Part shown: positions 1 through 8,377 of the stretch, piece after piece | How the letters are laid out: each line of letters opens with the position of its first letter | Numbering within the stretch: the stretch's first letter is position 1 | Assembly: GCF_004345665.1 (NCBI RefSeq) | Contig: NZ_SLWR01000003.1 | Coordinates: 434,001-498,000, forward strand | DNA: 64,000 nucleotides | Reading direction: 5' to 3' | Source: Kribbella antiqua | GTDB lineage: Bacteria > Actinomycetota > Actinomycetes > Propionibacteriales > Kribbellaceae | The notes under the pieces: model-generated | Seen by the model: only the letters and a program-made list of their open reading frames with translations | What the model was told of the DNA's origin: nothing | Database searches by the model: none | Made by a program: the position numbers and the translations under genes

Positions 1-1
1 G

Positions 2-1732
2 TTCGCCCAGACCGCCGAGCTGGCCCGGGAGTCCGGCCGGGCCAGCCACTTGGCCATGGCCGCGCTCGGCATGGGCACCGGCCTGGGCGGCTTCGAGGTC
101 CCCTTGTACGACGAGCTGCAGACACAGCTGCTCGAGGAAGCTCTGGTCGAGCTCCCGCAGCGGGACGGCGGCTTGCGTGCGGCGGTGATGGGGCGGCTCT
201 CGCTTGCCTACGCTGGGTCGGATCGGGAGGGCGAGCGGGTCCAGCTCGCCCAGTCCGCCGTCGAGATGGCCGGTCGACTGGACGATGCGTGTGTCCAGTC
301 GGGTGCGCTGGCGGCGTACTGCGACACGATGGCCGGGCCGGGCCAGGTCGACGAGAGGTTTGCCGCGGCCAGCCGCATGCTCGGGGTCGCCGAACGCGGC
401 CACGATTCGCCGTGTCAGTTGCTGGCGCGCCGGCTGCGGGTAGTGGCGCTGATGGAACGCGGCGACTGGCCGGCGGTCGATGCGGAGATCGAGGCGTTCG
501 CGCGGACGTCGGAGCGACTGATGCTGCCGCTGTACTCCTGGTACGTCCCGTTGTGGCGTGGCACGCGGGCGTTGATGTCTGGCGACTTCGAAGCGGCCGT
601 CCGGTACGCCGATGAGGCCGAAGCGATCGGCAAGCGCGCCGGCAGTACCAACGCGTGGATGATGGTCTTCACCCTCCACATGTGGACTCACCGGACGACG
701 GGTGTGATCCCAGCGAGCTTCGCGGCTGAGGTGGAGGCGGCCGTCAAGTCTGTGCACGAGCCACCCGTCGCGCTGGCCATGGCGGCCAGCTACTACGCCG
801 CGGCCGGACAACTCGACAAGGCCGGGCCTTACTTCGACCGGCTGGTGGGCCGGGGCCTGGATGCGGTGGCCGATGACTGCGAGTGGCTCGAGGGGATGTG
901 GCACGCCGGCGATGCGGCCATCGCTCTCTCCCGTGCCGATGTGGCCGAAGAGGTGGCGCGCCGGCTGGCGCCGTACGAGGACTTGTGGGTGATCGACGGC
1001 ATCGGCGGCGGTGTGATCGGGGTGACGGCGCATCTGCTCGGGCGGTTGGCGGCGTTCCTCGGCCGTACTCACGTGGCTCGGCGTCTGCTGGGAGGGGCTG
1101 TTGAGAAGTACCGCGAGTCCGGCGCGGCGCCCTGGCTCGTCAAGGCTGAGCAGGACCTGGCCGCGATCGAAGGCACTCCTGCCAGAGCATCCACCGCCAT
1201 CGAGGGCTTGTTCAAGAAGGACGGCAGGACCTGGCACCTCCGCTGGCGGGATGGCGAGGTCACCGTCCCGGACTCCAAGGGGATGCACGACCTGTCCGCG
1301 CTGCTGGCCCGGCCCGGCGAGCCGGTTCATGTGCTCGACCTGGTCGCGGCTGCCGGCGGTCCGCCGCGAGCGGCGCTCGGTGGTGACACAGGGCCGGTCC
1401 TCGACGGCGAGGCCCGGGCTGCCTACAAGCGCCGGCTGACCGAGCTCGAAACCGACATCGCCGAGGCGGACGACGAGCTGGCCAGCACGCTCACCGAGGA
1501 GCGGGACTTCCTGGTCCACGAGCTGGCGGCGGCGTACGGGCTGGGCGGTCGCGCCCGTACGACGGGAGATCCGGCCGAGCGGGCTCGCAAAGCCGTCGCC
1601 ATGCGCATCGCGACGGCGATCAAAGCAATCCGTGAGGTCCATCCACAGCTGGCTCGCCACCTCGAGCTGGCCGTCTCCACCGGACGGTTCTGTGTCTACC
1701 GCCCAGAGGAAGCCGTTACCTGGCACGGCTGA
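2..1732 (+). CDS. AAA/TPR-type regulatory protein, 3' part only
   Basis: The reading frame is open from the window edge, so the N-terminus lies upstream; a TTG at 50 is only an internal codon. The visible 576 residues are Ala/Leu/Arg-rich helical repeats of TPR type (roughly residues 1-390), then a small winged-helix-like module around WHLRWRDGEVTVPDSKG and a charged coiled segment with YKRRLTELETDIAEAD. This C-terminal arrangement is known from large actinobacterial regulators that carry an AAA or STAND ATPase in front of TPRs. The ATPase, if present, is outside the window. The exact role is unknown. The SAM methyltransferase gene starts 80 bp downstream and may be co-transcribed. Confidence 0.7.
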   Translation, partial: FAQTAELARESGRASHLAMAALGMGTGLGGFEVPLYDELQTQLLEEALVELPQRDGGLRAAVMGRLSLAYAGSDREGERVQLAQSAVEMAGRLDDACVQSGALAAYCDTMAGPGQVDERFAAASRMLGVAERGHDSPCQLLARRLRVVALMERGDWPAVDAEIEAFARTSERLMLPLYSWYVPLWRGTRALMSGDFEAAVRYADEAEAIGKRAGSTNAWMMVFTLHMWTHRTTGVIPASFAAEVEAAVKSVHEPPVALAMAASYYAAAGQLDKAGPYFDRLVGRGLDAVADDCEWLEGMWHAGDAAIALSRADVAEEVARRLAPYEDLWVIDGIGGGVIGVTAHLLGRLAAFLGRTHVARRLLGGAVEKYRESGAAPWLVKAEQDLAAIEGTPARASTAIEGLFKKDGRTWHLRWRDGEVTVPDSKGMHDLSALLARPGEPVHVLDLVAAAGGPPRAALGGDTGPVLDGEARAAYKRRLTELETDIAEADDELASTLTEERDFLVHELAAAYGLGGRARTTGDPAERARKAVAMRIATAIKAIREVHPQLARHLELAVSTGRFCVYRPEEAVTWHG

Positions 1733-1812
1733 CGTGGCATCGCCAGGTCCGACCTGGCGCCTCCCTGGTAGACGCGACGCACTGGGCGCCGCGGAGCATC
1801 CAGGAGGACACC

Positions 1813-2943
1813 ATGAGCACGTTGCAGGATCAGGTCCAGCCGGCCGCGGCCGAGGAGACCACCCCCAGCCCGTCCGCGGCCGAGGAGCTGTGTGGCCGCT
1901 TGTTCGGTCAGGCCCTAGACGCTGCGGAGTTGTTCAACGTCTACTTCGGCATCGAGCTCGGGCTGTACCGGTCACTGTCTGAGGACGGGTCGGCGACGCC
2001 CGCCGAATTGGCAGAGCGGACCGGGCACGATGCCCGCTATGTCCGGGAGTGGCTGGCCCAGCAGGCTGTCGCTGGCCTGTTGACCGCCAACGGCGACGAT
2101 CCGTCGTCCGCGGTGTTCAGCCTGGCCGAAGGCGTGCGCGAGACGCTTGTCGACGAGGTCAGCCCGTTCTATGTGGGCGGCCTTGCCTACCTCCCGCCTG
2201 CGGTCGGCCGAGCGTTTCCGTCTCTGGTGGCTGCGTTCCATACCGGCGAGGGTGTGCCCTACTCCGCGTACGGCGCTGAGGCGGTCACCGCGCAGGAGGC
2301 CTTGAACCGGCCCGCGTACGAGAACTCGCTGATCGACGAGTGGCTGCCGCAAGTCCCGGACATCCAGGCCCGCCTCGCGGACACCAGTCACCCGGCACGC
2401 GTCGCGGACCTGGGCGCCGGCGTGGGCTGGTCGTCGATCCGGCTCGCGGAGGCGTTCCCACACATCCGCGTCGACGGATATGACCTGGACGAGGAGTCGA
2501 TCGCACGCGGTCGCCGGTACGTCGCCGAGCGCGGTGTGGCGGGCCAGGTCGACCTCGAGGTCGCCGACATCACGCAGCCGCTGCCCCGGGACGGATACGA
2601 CTTGGCGGTCTTCTTCGAGTGCCTGCACGACCTGCCGCATCCGGTGGCAGCGCTCGAGGCCGCCCGTCGTGCGCTGGCGCCCGGTGGCTCGGTCATCGTC
2701 ATGGAGGAGAACGTCGCGGAGCACTTCACTGCTCCTGGTGACGAGGTCGAGCGGTTCATGGCCGCGGCCGGGACAGTCTGGTGCGTACCGCAAGGCCGCC
2801 CCGACGCCGGCTCCGAGGTGGTAGGACCGCTGGCGATCAGGCCCGCCGTCATGCGCCAACTAGCCGAAGCCGCCGGCTTCACGACCGTCGAGATCCTCCC
2901 GATCGAGCACCCGTTCTGGCGGTTCTACCGACTCGAGGGCTGA
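1813..2943 (+). CDS. class I SAM-dependent methyltransferase with winged-helix N-terminus (Rv2258c-like)
   Basis: 376 residues. The N-terminal part (about 25-110) resembles the winged-helix dimerisation domain of the Rv2258c/O-methyltransferase-like group. A Rossmann methyltransferase domain follows, with SAM motif I VADLGAGVGWSS near residue 200, an acidic loop DGYDLDEESIARG, and FFECLHDLPHP as the motif IV region. The ATG is preceded by AGGAGG about 6 bp upstream. A cytosolic enzyme; the substrate cannot be read from sequence. Its 3' end overlaps the convergent SpoU methyltransferase gene by 19 bp. The family assignment is firm, the substrate unknown. Confidence 0.88.
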   Translation: MSTLQDQVQPAAAEETTPSPSAAEELCGRLFGQALDAAELFNVYFGIELGLYRSLSEDGSATPAELAERTGHDARYVREWLAQQAVAGLLTANGDDPSSAVFSLAEGVRETLVDEVSPFYVGGLAYLPPAVGRAFPSLVAAFHTGEGVPYSAYGAEAVTAQEALNRPAYENSLIDEWLPQVPDIQARLADTSHPARVADLGAGVGWSSIRLAEAFPHIRVDGYDLDEESIARGRRYVAERGVAGQVDLEVADITQPLPRDGYDLAVFFECLHDLPHPVAALEAARRALAPGGSVIVMEENVAEHFTAPGDEVERFMAAAGTVWCVPQGRPDAGSEVVGPLAIRPAVMRQLAEAAGFTTVEILPIEHPFWRFYRLEG

Positions 2944-3734
2944 CGCTGCCGCGCCACCTCGTACAGGACAGCCGTCGCCGCATTGGCTGCGTTGAGCGAA
3001 CTCGCCGATCCCGTGATCGGGATGCGCACCAAGGCGTCGGCGGCTTCCTTCCAGGCCGCGCTGAGCCCGTTGGTCTCGTTGCCGACCAGCAGCAGCACGG
3101 GCTGGGTGAGGTCGAAGTCGAACACGTCCACGTCGCCGTGCTCATCGGTGCCAACGACAACGATCGGTACGGCGGATCGTCGTACCCACTCGATCACCTC
3201 ACGATGCGACGGAACCCGTACGGCGGGCAGCGCGAAGAGCGAGCCTGTCGTCGCCCGCACCGCCTTGGGGTCGTAGACGTCGGCGGCATGCCCGGTGACG
3301 ATCACGCCATCCGCGCCGAACGCATCCGCGGATCGGATGATCGACCCGATGTTCCCGGGTCCGGTCGGCCGGTCGAAGACCACCCCGAGAAAGTCCGGTC
3401 CGACCTCGATCCGATCCAGGTCGTCCGGCGGCATCTCCACGACCGCCACGACCTCGGCATCCTTCTCACCGAGCTCGGCCAGCAACTCCGGTTCCATCGC
3501 CACCCGCTCGACCCCCGGCAACCGCTGATACAACTCCTGAGCCCACCGCGACAACGGCCGCGCGGCGTCGTGGATCACTGTCCGTACCGGCCATCCGTTG
3601 TCCACGGCAACCGAAATCGGCCGCACCCCCTGCACCAGGAACTCACCCGCCCGCTGCCGTTTGTTCCGGTTGGTCAGATACGACTGCCACACCTGAAACC
3701 GCGCGTTCCGAGCCGAGATCCGTTGCACGGTCAC
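2925..3734 (-). CDS. TrmH/SpoU family RNA 2'-O-methyltransferase
   Basis: 269 residues from a GTG start. All three SPOUT motifs are visible: DRPTGPGNIGSIIRSADAFG (motif 1, with the catalytic Arg), LLLVGNETNGLS (motif 2) and IPITGSASSLNAANAATA (motif 3). These proteins form a trefoil-knot dimer and methylate a ribose 2'-OH in rRNA or tRNA using SAM. The N-terminal part (about 1-100) is the L30-like substrate-binding extension of the RlmB/TsnR-like branch. The precise RNA target cannot be assigned. It is convergent with the upstream methyltransferase and divided from the LacI gene by only 7 bp. Confidence 0.88.
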   Translation of the reverse strand: MTVQRISARNARFQVWQSYLTNRNKRQRAGEFLVQGVRPISVAVDNGWPVRTVIHDAARPLSRWAQELYQRLPGVERVAMEPELLAELGEKDAEVVAVVEMPPDDLDRIEVGPDFLGVVFDRPTGPGNIGSIIRSADAFGADGVIVTGHAADVYDPKAVRATTGSLFALPAVRVPSHREVIEWVRRSAVPIVVVGTDEHGDVDVFDFDLTQPVLLLVGNETNGLSAAWKEAADALVRIPITGSASSLNAANAATAVLYEVARQRQPSSR

Positions 3735-3741
3735 GAGCCTC

Positions 3742-4740
3742 TCACGTGCCGAGGGTGGACTCTCGGGTGACCAGGCGGGTGGGCATGTGGAGGAGGCCGG
3801 GGTGGGGGGAACCGGCGATGGCGTCGAGGAGGAGGTTGGCGGTACGGCGGCCTAGTTCCTCGAGCTCGAGGTCGACAGTGGTGAGGGGTGGCCGGCTGGC
3901 CGTGGCCATGACGGTCCAGTTGTCGTAGCCGGTGACGGCGATGTCGTCGGGGACCGAGCGCCCGAGCTCGCGGAGGCGGTCGCAGACGCCGCGCGCGATC
4001 TGGTCGGAGCCGCACGAGATCGCGTCGACGTCGTCGGACGACCGCAGCAGTACGTCGACCGCGTGCCGCCCCCAGCGCTCGCTCCACTCGCCGTGCATCG
4101 GCTCGCCGACGAACGCGTCGCCGGCCGTCTCCACAGTCGCGGTGGCCCGGGCCCGCGCGCTCTGATGCGACGCCGGCCCGGTGATGTGCGCGACCCGCCG
4201 CCGCCCGAGGCTGAGCAGATGCTGCACAGTCGACGCGGCACCGCCGTGATCGTCCACGACTACGGACGTATCGGCCGGGTCTGTCGACGGGCTGAACGCA
4301 TAGACCACCGGAATCGGTACGTCGATCGGCGCCCGCGGCTCGGTCCGTCGCCCGGTCACGATGATCCCGTCGACGCGCCGCGACACCAGTGACCGCAGGT
4401 AGTGCTGCTCGCGCAACGGATCGTCCCGCGTGTCGCACAGCACCAGCGCCATCTCGCCCGCGCTGAGCGCATCCTCCGCGCCGAGCATGATCGGGATGCT
4501 GAATCGCCCGGAGCTGTCGGTGGTGATCAGCCCGACCGTGAAGCTGCGCCCCGACGACAGCGCCCGGCCGCGGCTGTCCGGGGTGAACCCGAGTTGCTCC
4601 GCGGCCCGTCGTACTCGCTCGCGAGTCTCCTCCCGGAGCTGGCCGGTGTCGTTCAGGGCCTTGGACGCCGTACTCGTGGAGACGCCCGCCAAAGCGGCCA
4701 CATCCGTGATCCGGGGCAGCGAAGGTCCACGCGACGCCAT
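3742..4740 (-). CDS. LacI family transcriptional regulator, probable repressor of the GH127 operon
   Basis: 332 residues counted from the ATG at 4740, chosen because AAGGAG lies 6-11 bp upstream; an in-frame start at 4782 would add 14 unlikely residues. The N-terminal LacI helix-turn-helix is clear (ITDVAALAGVSTSTASKALN), followed by the hinge and a periplasmic-binding-protein-like sugar sensor with the usual GSDQIARGV and DDIAVTGYDN segments. It is transcribed away from the GH127 gene, and a palindrome lies at that gene's predicted transcription start, so local control of arabinofuranoside uptake and cleavage is the natural reading. The effector is probably L-arabinose or a beta-arabinofuranoside (inference). 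Confidence 0.9.
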   Translation of the reverse strand: MASRGPSLPRITDVAALAGVSTSTASKALNDTGQLREETRERVRRAAEQLGFTPDSRGRALSSGRSFTVGLITTDSSGRFSIPIMLGAEDALSAGEMALVLCDTRDDPLREQHYLRSLVSRRVDGIIVTGRRTEPRAPIDVPIPVVYAFSPSTDPADTSVVVDDHGGAASTVQHLLSLGRRRVAHITGPASHQSARARATATVETAGDAFVGEPMHGEWSERWGRHAVDVLLRSSDDVDAISCGSDQIARGVCDRLRELGRSVPDDIAVTGYDNWTVMATASRPPLTTVDLELEELGRRTANLLLDAIAGSPHPGLLHMPTRLVTRESTLGT

Positions 4741-4818
4741 CGGCAACTCCTTTCCGAACTTTCCGGCAACAGTACAGCACAACTCGCCGACTCACCGGCT
4801 TTCGCCAGCATCCAGGGG

Positions 4819-4847
4819 TTGACCAAAGCCCGAACCGTCTCTAACTT
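4819..4847 (+). promoter_or_regulatory. predicted housekeeping promoter of the GH127 operon
   Basis: TTGACC (4819-4824), a 17-bp spacer, then TAACTT (4842-4847). This is close to the primary sigma factor consensus and would start transcription near 4854, giving a 64-nt leader to the ATG at 4918, which has AGGAG 10 bp upstream. Confidence 0.6.
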
Positions 4848-4853
4848 CGTCAA

Positions 4854-4876
4854 GGAAAACGTGTTCTGAATTTTCC
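4854..4876. promoter_or_regulatory. candidate LacI-type operator
   Basis: Inverted repeat GGAAAA (4854-4859) and TTTTCC (4871-4876) around an 11-bp centre. It starts exactly where the predicted promoter would initiate, the classical blocking position for a LacI repressor, whose gene is divergent from here. Placement is seen; binding is inferred. Confidence 0.45.
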
Positions 4877-4917
4877 GCAACGCATCCTTCCTCACCTTCC
4901 TCAGGAGTCACGCCCTT

Positions 4918-6786
4918 ATGAGCGCTACCCCGGAAGCAGTCACCACCTCCCGCAGCCCAGCGGCCAGTGCGAAAGGCCGCTGGCTCCCCGTCGGCCTCGC
5001 GCAGGCCAAGATCACCGGCGGCTTCTGGGCGCCGCGCCAGCTCCGCAACGGCGACAGCGCGATCCCCAGCGGCCAGGACCAGCTCGAGACGGCCGGCAAC
5101 CTGCAGAACCTCCGGCTCGCGGCCGGCATCGGCGAGGGCGAGGCGATCGGCCCCGTGTTCGCCGACTCCGACGTCTTCAAGTGGCTCGAGGCTGCCGCGT
5201 GGGAGTATGGCCGCAACCCGAGCGAGGACCTGCTCAAGCGCCAGCGCGAGCTCACCGCGATCGTCGCCGCCGCACAGCGGGACGACGGCTACCTCGACTC
5301 GGTCGTCCAGCTCCGGTACGGCGACGAGGGCCGCTACAAGCAACTCGTCTGGAGCCACGAGCACTACTGCGCCGGACACCTGATCCAGGCCGCGGTCGCC
5401 CAGGTCCGCTGCACTGGAGACCGCGAACTCCTCGACGTCGCCGTCAAGGTCGCCGATCACCTGGTCGCGACCTTCGGCGAAGGAGAAGGCAAGACGGTCG
5501 ACATCGACGGCCACCCGGTCATCGAGATGGCCCTGGTCGAGCTGTATCGAGAAACCGGTACGGCGGCCTACCTCGACCTCGCCAAGTGGTTCGTCGACGC
5601 CCGCGGCCACGGGATCATCAAGGAGCACGGCCACGAGCCGACGTACTTCTCCGACCGTGTCCCCATCCGCGAGGCGACCACCGTCGAGGGTCACGCCGTA
5701 CGCGCGGTCTACCTTGCGGCCGGCGCCACGGACGTCGCGCTGGAGACCGGTGACGCCAAGTTGCTCGAGGCGCTGAAGGGCCAGTTCGCCGACATGTGGT
5801 CGACGAAGACCTACATCACCGGTGGGCTTGGTGCGCGCTGGGAGGGCGAGGCGTTCGGTGACGAGTACGAGCTGCCGCCGGACCGTGCGTACGCCGAAAC
5901 CTGTGCCGCGATCGGCGGGATCCAGTGGGCTTGGCGGATGCTGCTCGCGACCGGTGAGGCCTTCTACGCGGATGCCATCGAGCGGATGCTCTACAACGGC
6001 TTCCTCGCCGGGGTCTCGCTGAAGGGGACCGAGTACTTCTACGTCAACCCGCTGCAGCTGCGTGGCGCCGCGCACGCCGACAACAACCGCAGCCCGGCCC
6101 ACGGCCGGCGCGGGTGGTTCGACTGTGCGTGCTGCCCGCCGAACATCATGCGCACGCTCGCCAGCCTGGACGGATACCTCGCCAGCAGCAGCGACGGTGC
6201 CGTACAGATCCATCAGTACGCCGCCGGCACGCTGACCGTGGGCGACGCCACCTTGACCGTGGAGACGGCGTACCCGTGGGACGGTGCTGTGCGGATCACC
6301 GTGGATGGTTCCGTCGCGGTGGAGCTCCGCATCCCGGCTTGGGCGGACGGCGCAACAGTCAACGGCTCGGCTGTTGCGGCCGGCACCTATGCGCGCGTCG
6401 AGGCCGACGTCATCGACCTGCAGTTGCCGATGGCAACGCGTGTTGTTGCCGCCGACCCGCGGATCGACGCCGTCCGCGGTTGTGTCGCGCTGGAACGCGG
6501 TCCGCTCGTCTACGCGGTCGAGCAGGTCGATCAGCAGGCGAACGTCGACGATCTGCATCTGTTGCCAGAGGCAGCAGTTGCCGCATCGCATGATGGCGGT
6601 TTGCTCGATGGCGTGACGGTGCTGCAGACGCGGGGACGGATCGGAACCGGTCACCAAGGCGGCTGGCCGTTCACATCCGATGCTGCGGACTCGGTCGGTG
6701 ACGAGGTCGATGTGGTTGCGGTTCCTTACTACGCCTGGGCGAATCGCGAGATCGGTGCGATGCGCGTCTGGCTCCCGCGCGGCTGA
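4918..6786 (+). CDS. GH127 beta-L-arabinofuranosidase
   Basis: 622 residues, an (alpha/alpha)6-barrel hydrolase of the DUF1680/GH127 family that releases L-arabinose from beta-L-arabinofuranosides such as those on hydroxyproline-rich plant proteins. The zinc and catalytic residues known from the Bifidobacterium longum enzyme HypBA1 are present: Glu327 and Cys329 in YAETCAAIGG, and Cys405-Cys406 in FDCACCPPN, where the first of the pair is the expected thiol nucleophile. No signal peptide is visible, so it should act in the cytosol on imported oligosaccharides. This fits the ABC importer genes just downstream and the divergent LacI regulator. Confidence 0.92.
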   Translation: MSATPEAVTTSRSPAASAKGRWLPVGLAQAKITGGFWAPRQLRNGDSAIPSGQDQLETAGNLQNLRLAAGIGEGEAIGPVFADSDVFKWLEAAAWEYGRNPSEDLLKRQRELTAIVAAAQRDDGYLDSVVQLRYGDEGRYKQLVWSHEHYCAGHLIQAAVAQVRCTGDRELLDVAVKVADHLVATFGEGEGKTVDIDGHPVIEMALVELYRETGTAAYLDLAKWFVDARGHGIIKEHGHEPTYFSDRVPIREATTVEGHAVRAVYLAAGATDVALETGDAKLLEALKGQFADMWSTKTYITGGLGARWEGEAFGDEYELPPDRAYAETCAAIGGIQWAWRMLLATGEAFYADAIERMLYNGFLAGVSLKGTEYFYVNPLQLRGAAHADNNRSPAHGRRGWFDCACCPPNIMRTLASLDGYLASSSDGAVQIHQYAAGTLTVGDATLTVETAYPWDGAVRITVDGSVAVELRIPAWADGATVNGSAVAAGTYARVEADVIDLQLPMATRVVAADPRIDAVRGCVALERGPLVYAVEQVDQQANVDDLHLLPEAAVAASHDGGLLDGVTVLQTRGRIGTGHQGGWPFTSDAADSVGDEVDVVAVPYYAWANREIGAMRVWLPRG

Positions 6787-6788
6787 CG

Positions 6789-6953
6789 AGGGTGTGGCTG
6801 ATGGTCCCCCGCCTACTGCGCGGCACTCGGCACGGCACCTCGCCGCACTGGAGCAAAGGCCACGATGCTCCGCATCGAGACCTTGGCTCCAGCACGCCGA
6901 TGCACCGCACCGAGCACCTGCTCGCTACGGCGCGGGACCATCAGCCACACCCT
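6789..6953. repeat. 165-bp imperfect palindrome with 20-bp perfect terminal inverted repeats (MITE-like)
   Basis: The ends are AGGGTGTGGCTGATGGTCCC (6789-6808) and its exact reverse complement (6934-6953). Further inside, GGCACTCGGCACGGCACC pairs with TGCACCGCACCGAGCACC in 12 of 18 positions, with CA/CA mismatches at regular spacing. The centre folds as CTGGAGC...GGCTCCAG around CGATG/CATCG. There is no coding capacity of note. No target-site duplication is obvious. It separates GH127 from the binding-protein gene. Confidence 0.6.
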
Positions 6954-6990
6954 AGGCCCACAGACTCTCCCGAGTGAGGCGGAGGTTCGC

Positions 6991-8301
6991 ATGCTCACGC
7001 GAAGGAAGTTCCTCGGTTTGACGGCGGCTGCTTCGGCGGCCGCCGCCGTACCGGGCTGCAGTTCGGTTCTGCCCGCACCCGACGTCCAGGCGGCCGGGTT
7101 CGGGCAGGACGCCACCGGCACCGTGCAGGTGTGGTGCCGGGCGGCGACCCAGACCGGTCTGACCGATCTGGTGAAGAAGTTCAACGCGTCCCAGGATCGG
7201 CTCACGGTCGAGCTGACGCCGGTCCTGGACGCGCAGTATGTGACCAAGCTGGCGACCGCGATCCGCGGCCGGAGTGTTCCGGACCTGGTCGACATCGACG
7301 ACATCAACTCGATGTTGTTCATCTACCGGGATGCCTTCACCGACCTCACGGATCCGCTGCAGGCGCTGGACTTCCGGGACAAACTCAGCCCGGGACATTT
7401 GCGGCTGGCAACCAAGCAGGACCGGGTGTACGGCGTACCGTACCTGGCCGACAACTCGATGTTCTGGTTCAACACCGAGCTGTGCGACCGGGCCGAGGTC
7501 GACCCGGACGAGGCGGTCACCTCCTTCGACAACCTGCTGGCTGCGGCGCGAAAGCTGCGCAAGCTGGGCGACGACATCTACGCGTGGAGCTTTCCGGGGA
7601 ACAGCCCAGGCGCCCTCGGGTTCGTCGTACAGCCGATGGTCTGGGCCGCGGACACGGATCTGATCAAAGGCACGGTCGGCGAACAGTCCGGGAACATCGT
7701 CGGAAACGACGTGGTGACCCAGATGCTGGAGTTGCACCGGCAGCTGTGGGTGGACGGATTGGTGCCGCGGGCATGCTTCTCCGACGACGCGTCCCGCTGG
7801 GGGAGTGACTTCCGGGCCGGCAAGATCGGCATCTTCCCGTCCAACTACGCCGTCGTGGTGTCACCGTCCGATGACGCGTTCCACCAGAAGCTCGCGCCCA
7901 AGCTGCTGTCCGGCCCGAATGGTGGTGCAGCGTTCTTCGACGGCGGTGACAACATGTGCATCCCGCGCGGCGCTCGCAATGCCTCCGGCGCATGGGAGTT
8001 CGTGAAGTTCGCGCTCGACCTGCCGCAGCAGATCGACCTGCCGGCCGGTGGCTACACGCCGGTCCGGTCGGACGCGGCGACAACGGAATTCGGCAAGAAG
8101 TTCCCGCTCGCGACGCTGCCGCTGGAAAACATCTCGGAGGGCTACGCGCCGACCACGCTGTCCTACAACCTGCTCTACAACCAGCCGGACGGTCCATGGC
8201 TCGAGATGTTTCGCCGGGCCGTGTTCGACGGCGAGCTGGAGGCCGCCATGAAGCAAGCTCAGCACAACTACGACCGCATCCTCTCCCAGGGGCAAGCATG
8301 A
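6991..8301 (+). CDS. ABC sugar-binding lipoprotein (Tat-type signal)
   Basis: 436 residues from the ATG at 6991, with GGAGG upstream; a longer frame from 6865 has no typical start context. The N-terminus is a twin-arginine lipoprotein signal, TRRKFLGLTAAASAAAAV followed by PGC, with lipid-modified Cys23. The mature part is a family 1 extracellular solute-binding protein. It should capture an oligosaccharide outside the membrane and deliver it to the two permeases encoded next. Linkage with GH127 suggests beta-arabinofuranosides as substrate (inference). The stop codon overlaps an ATGA that begins an 80-bp MIRU-like element. Confidence 0.9.
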   Translation: MLTRRKFLGLTAAASAAAAVPGCSSVLPAPDVQAAGFGQDATGTVQVWCRAATQTGLTDLVKKFNASQDRLTVELTPVLDAQYVTKLATAIRGRSVPDLVDIDDINSMLFIYRDAFTDLTDPLQALDFRDKLSPGHLRLATKQDRVYGVPYLADNSMFWFNTELCDRAEVDPDEAVTSFDNLLAAARKLRKLGDDIYAWSFPGNSPGALGFVVQPMVWAADTDLIKGTVGEQSGNIVGNDVVTQMLELHRQLWVDGLVPRACFSDDASRWGSDFRAGKIGIFPSNYAVVVSPSDDAFHQKLAPKLLSGPNGGAAFFDGGDNMCIPRGARNASGAWEFVKFALDLPQQIDLPAGGYTPVRSDAATTEFGKKFPLATLPLENISEGYAPTTLSYNLLYNQPDGPWLEMFRRAVFDGELEAAMKQAQHNYDRILSQGQA

Positions 8302-8377
8302 ACGAGCGAAGCGAGTTCATCATCAAGCGCTGTGTACCTTGTGCCTCATCGGCGCCCGGAGCGAAGTGAGGACGACG
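8298..8377 (+). repeat. MIRU-like intercistronic element, copy 1
   Basis: Exactly 80 bp from the ATG overlapping the binding-protein stop to the ATG of the permease. It matches the element at 23879-23958 in 61 of 80 positions without gaps. The best-conserved blocks are GAGCGA.GCGAG at the start and GGCGCCCGGAGCGAAG near the end. It holds a 23-codon reading frame (8298-8369). The end forms a stem, CATCGGCG with CGACGATG, that includes the permease start codon and leaves GAGGA in the loop. Confidence 0.7.

Noticed and set aside
4792..6657. 621-codon open frame antisense to the GH127 gene
   Set aside because: It is the mirror of a high-GC gene; the GH127 frame has catalytic motifs and good third-position bias, while the antisense protein has no recognisable domain.
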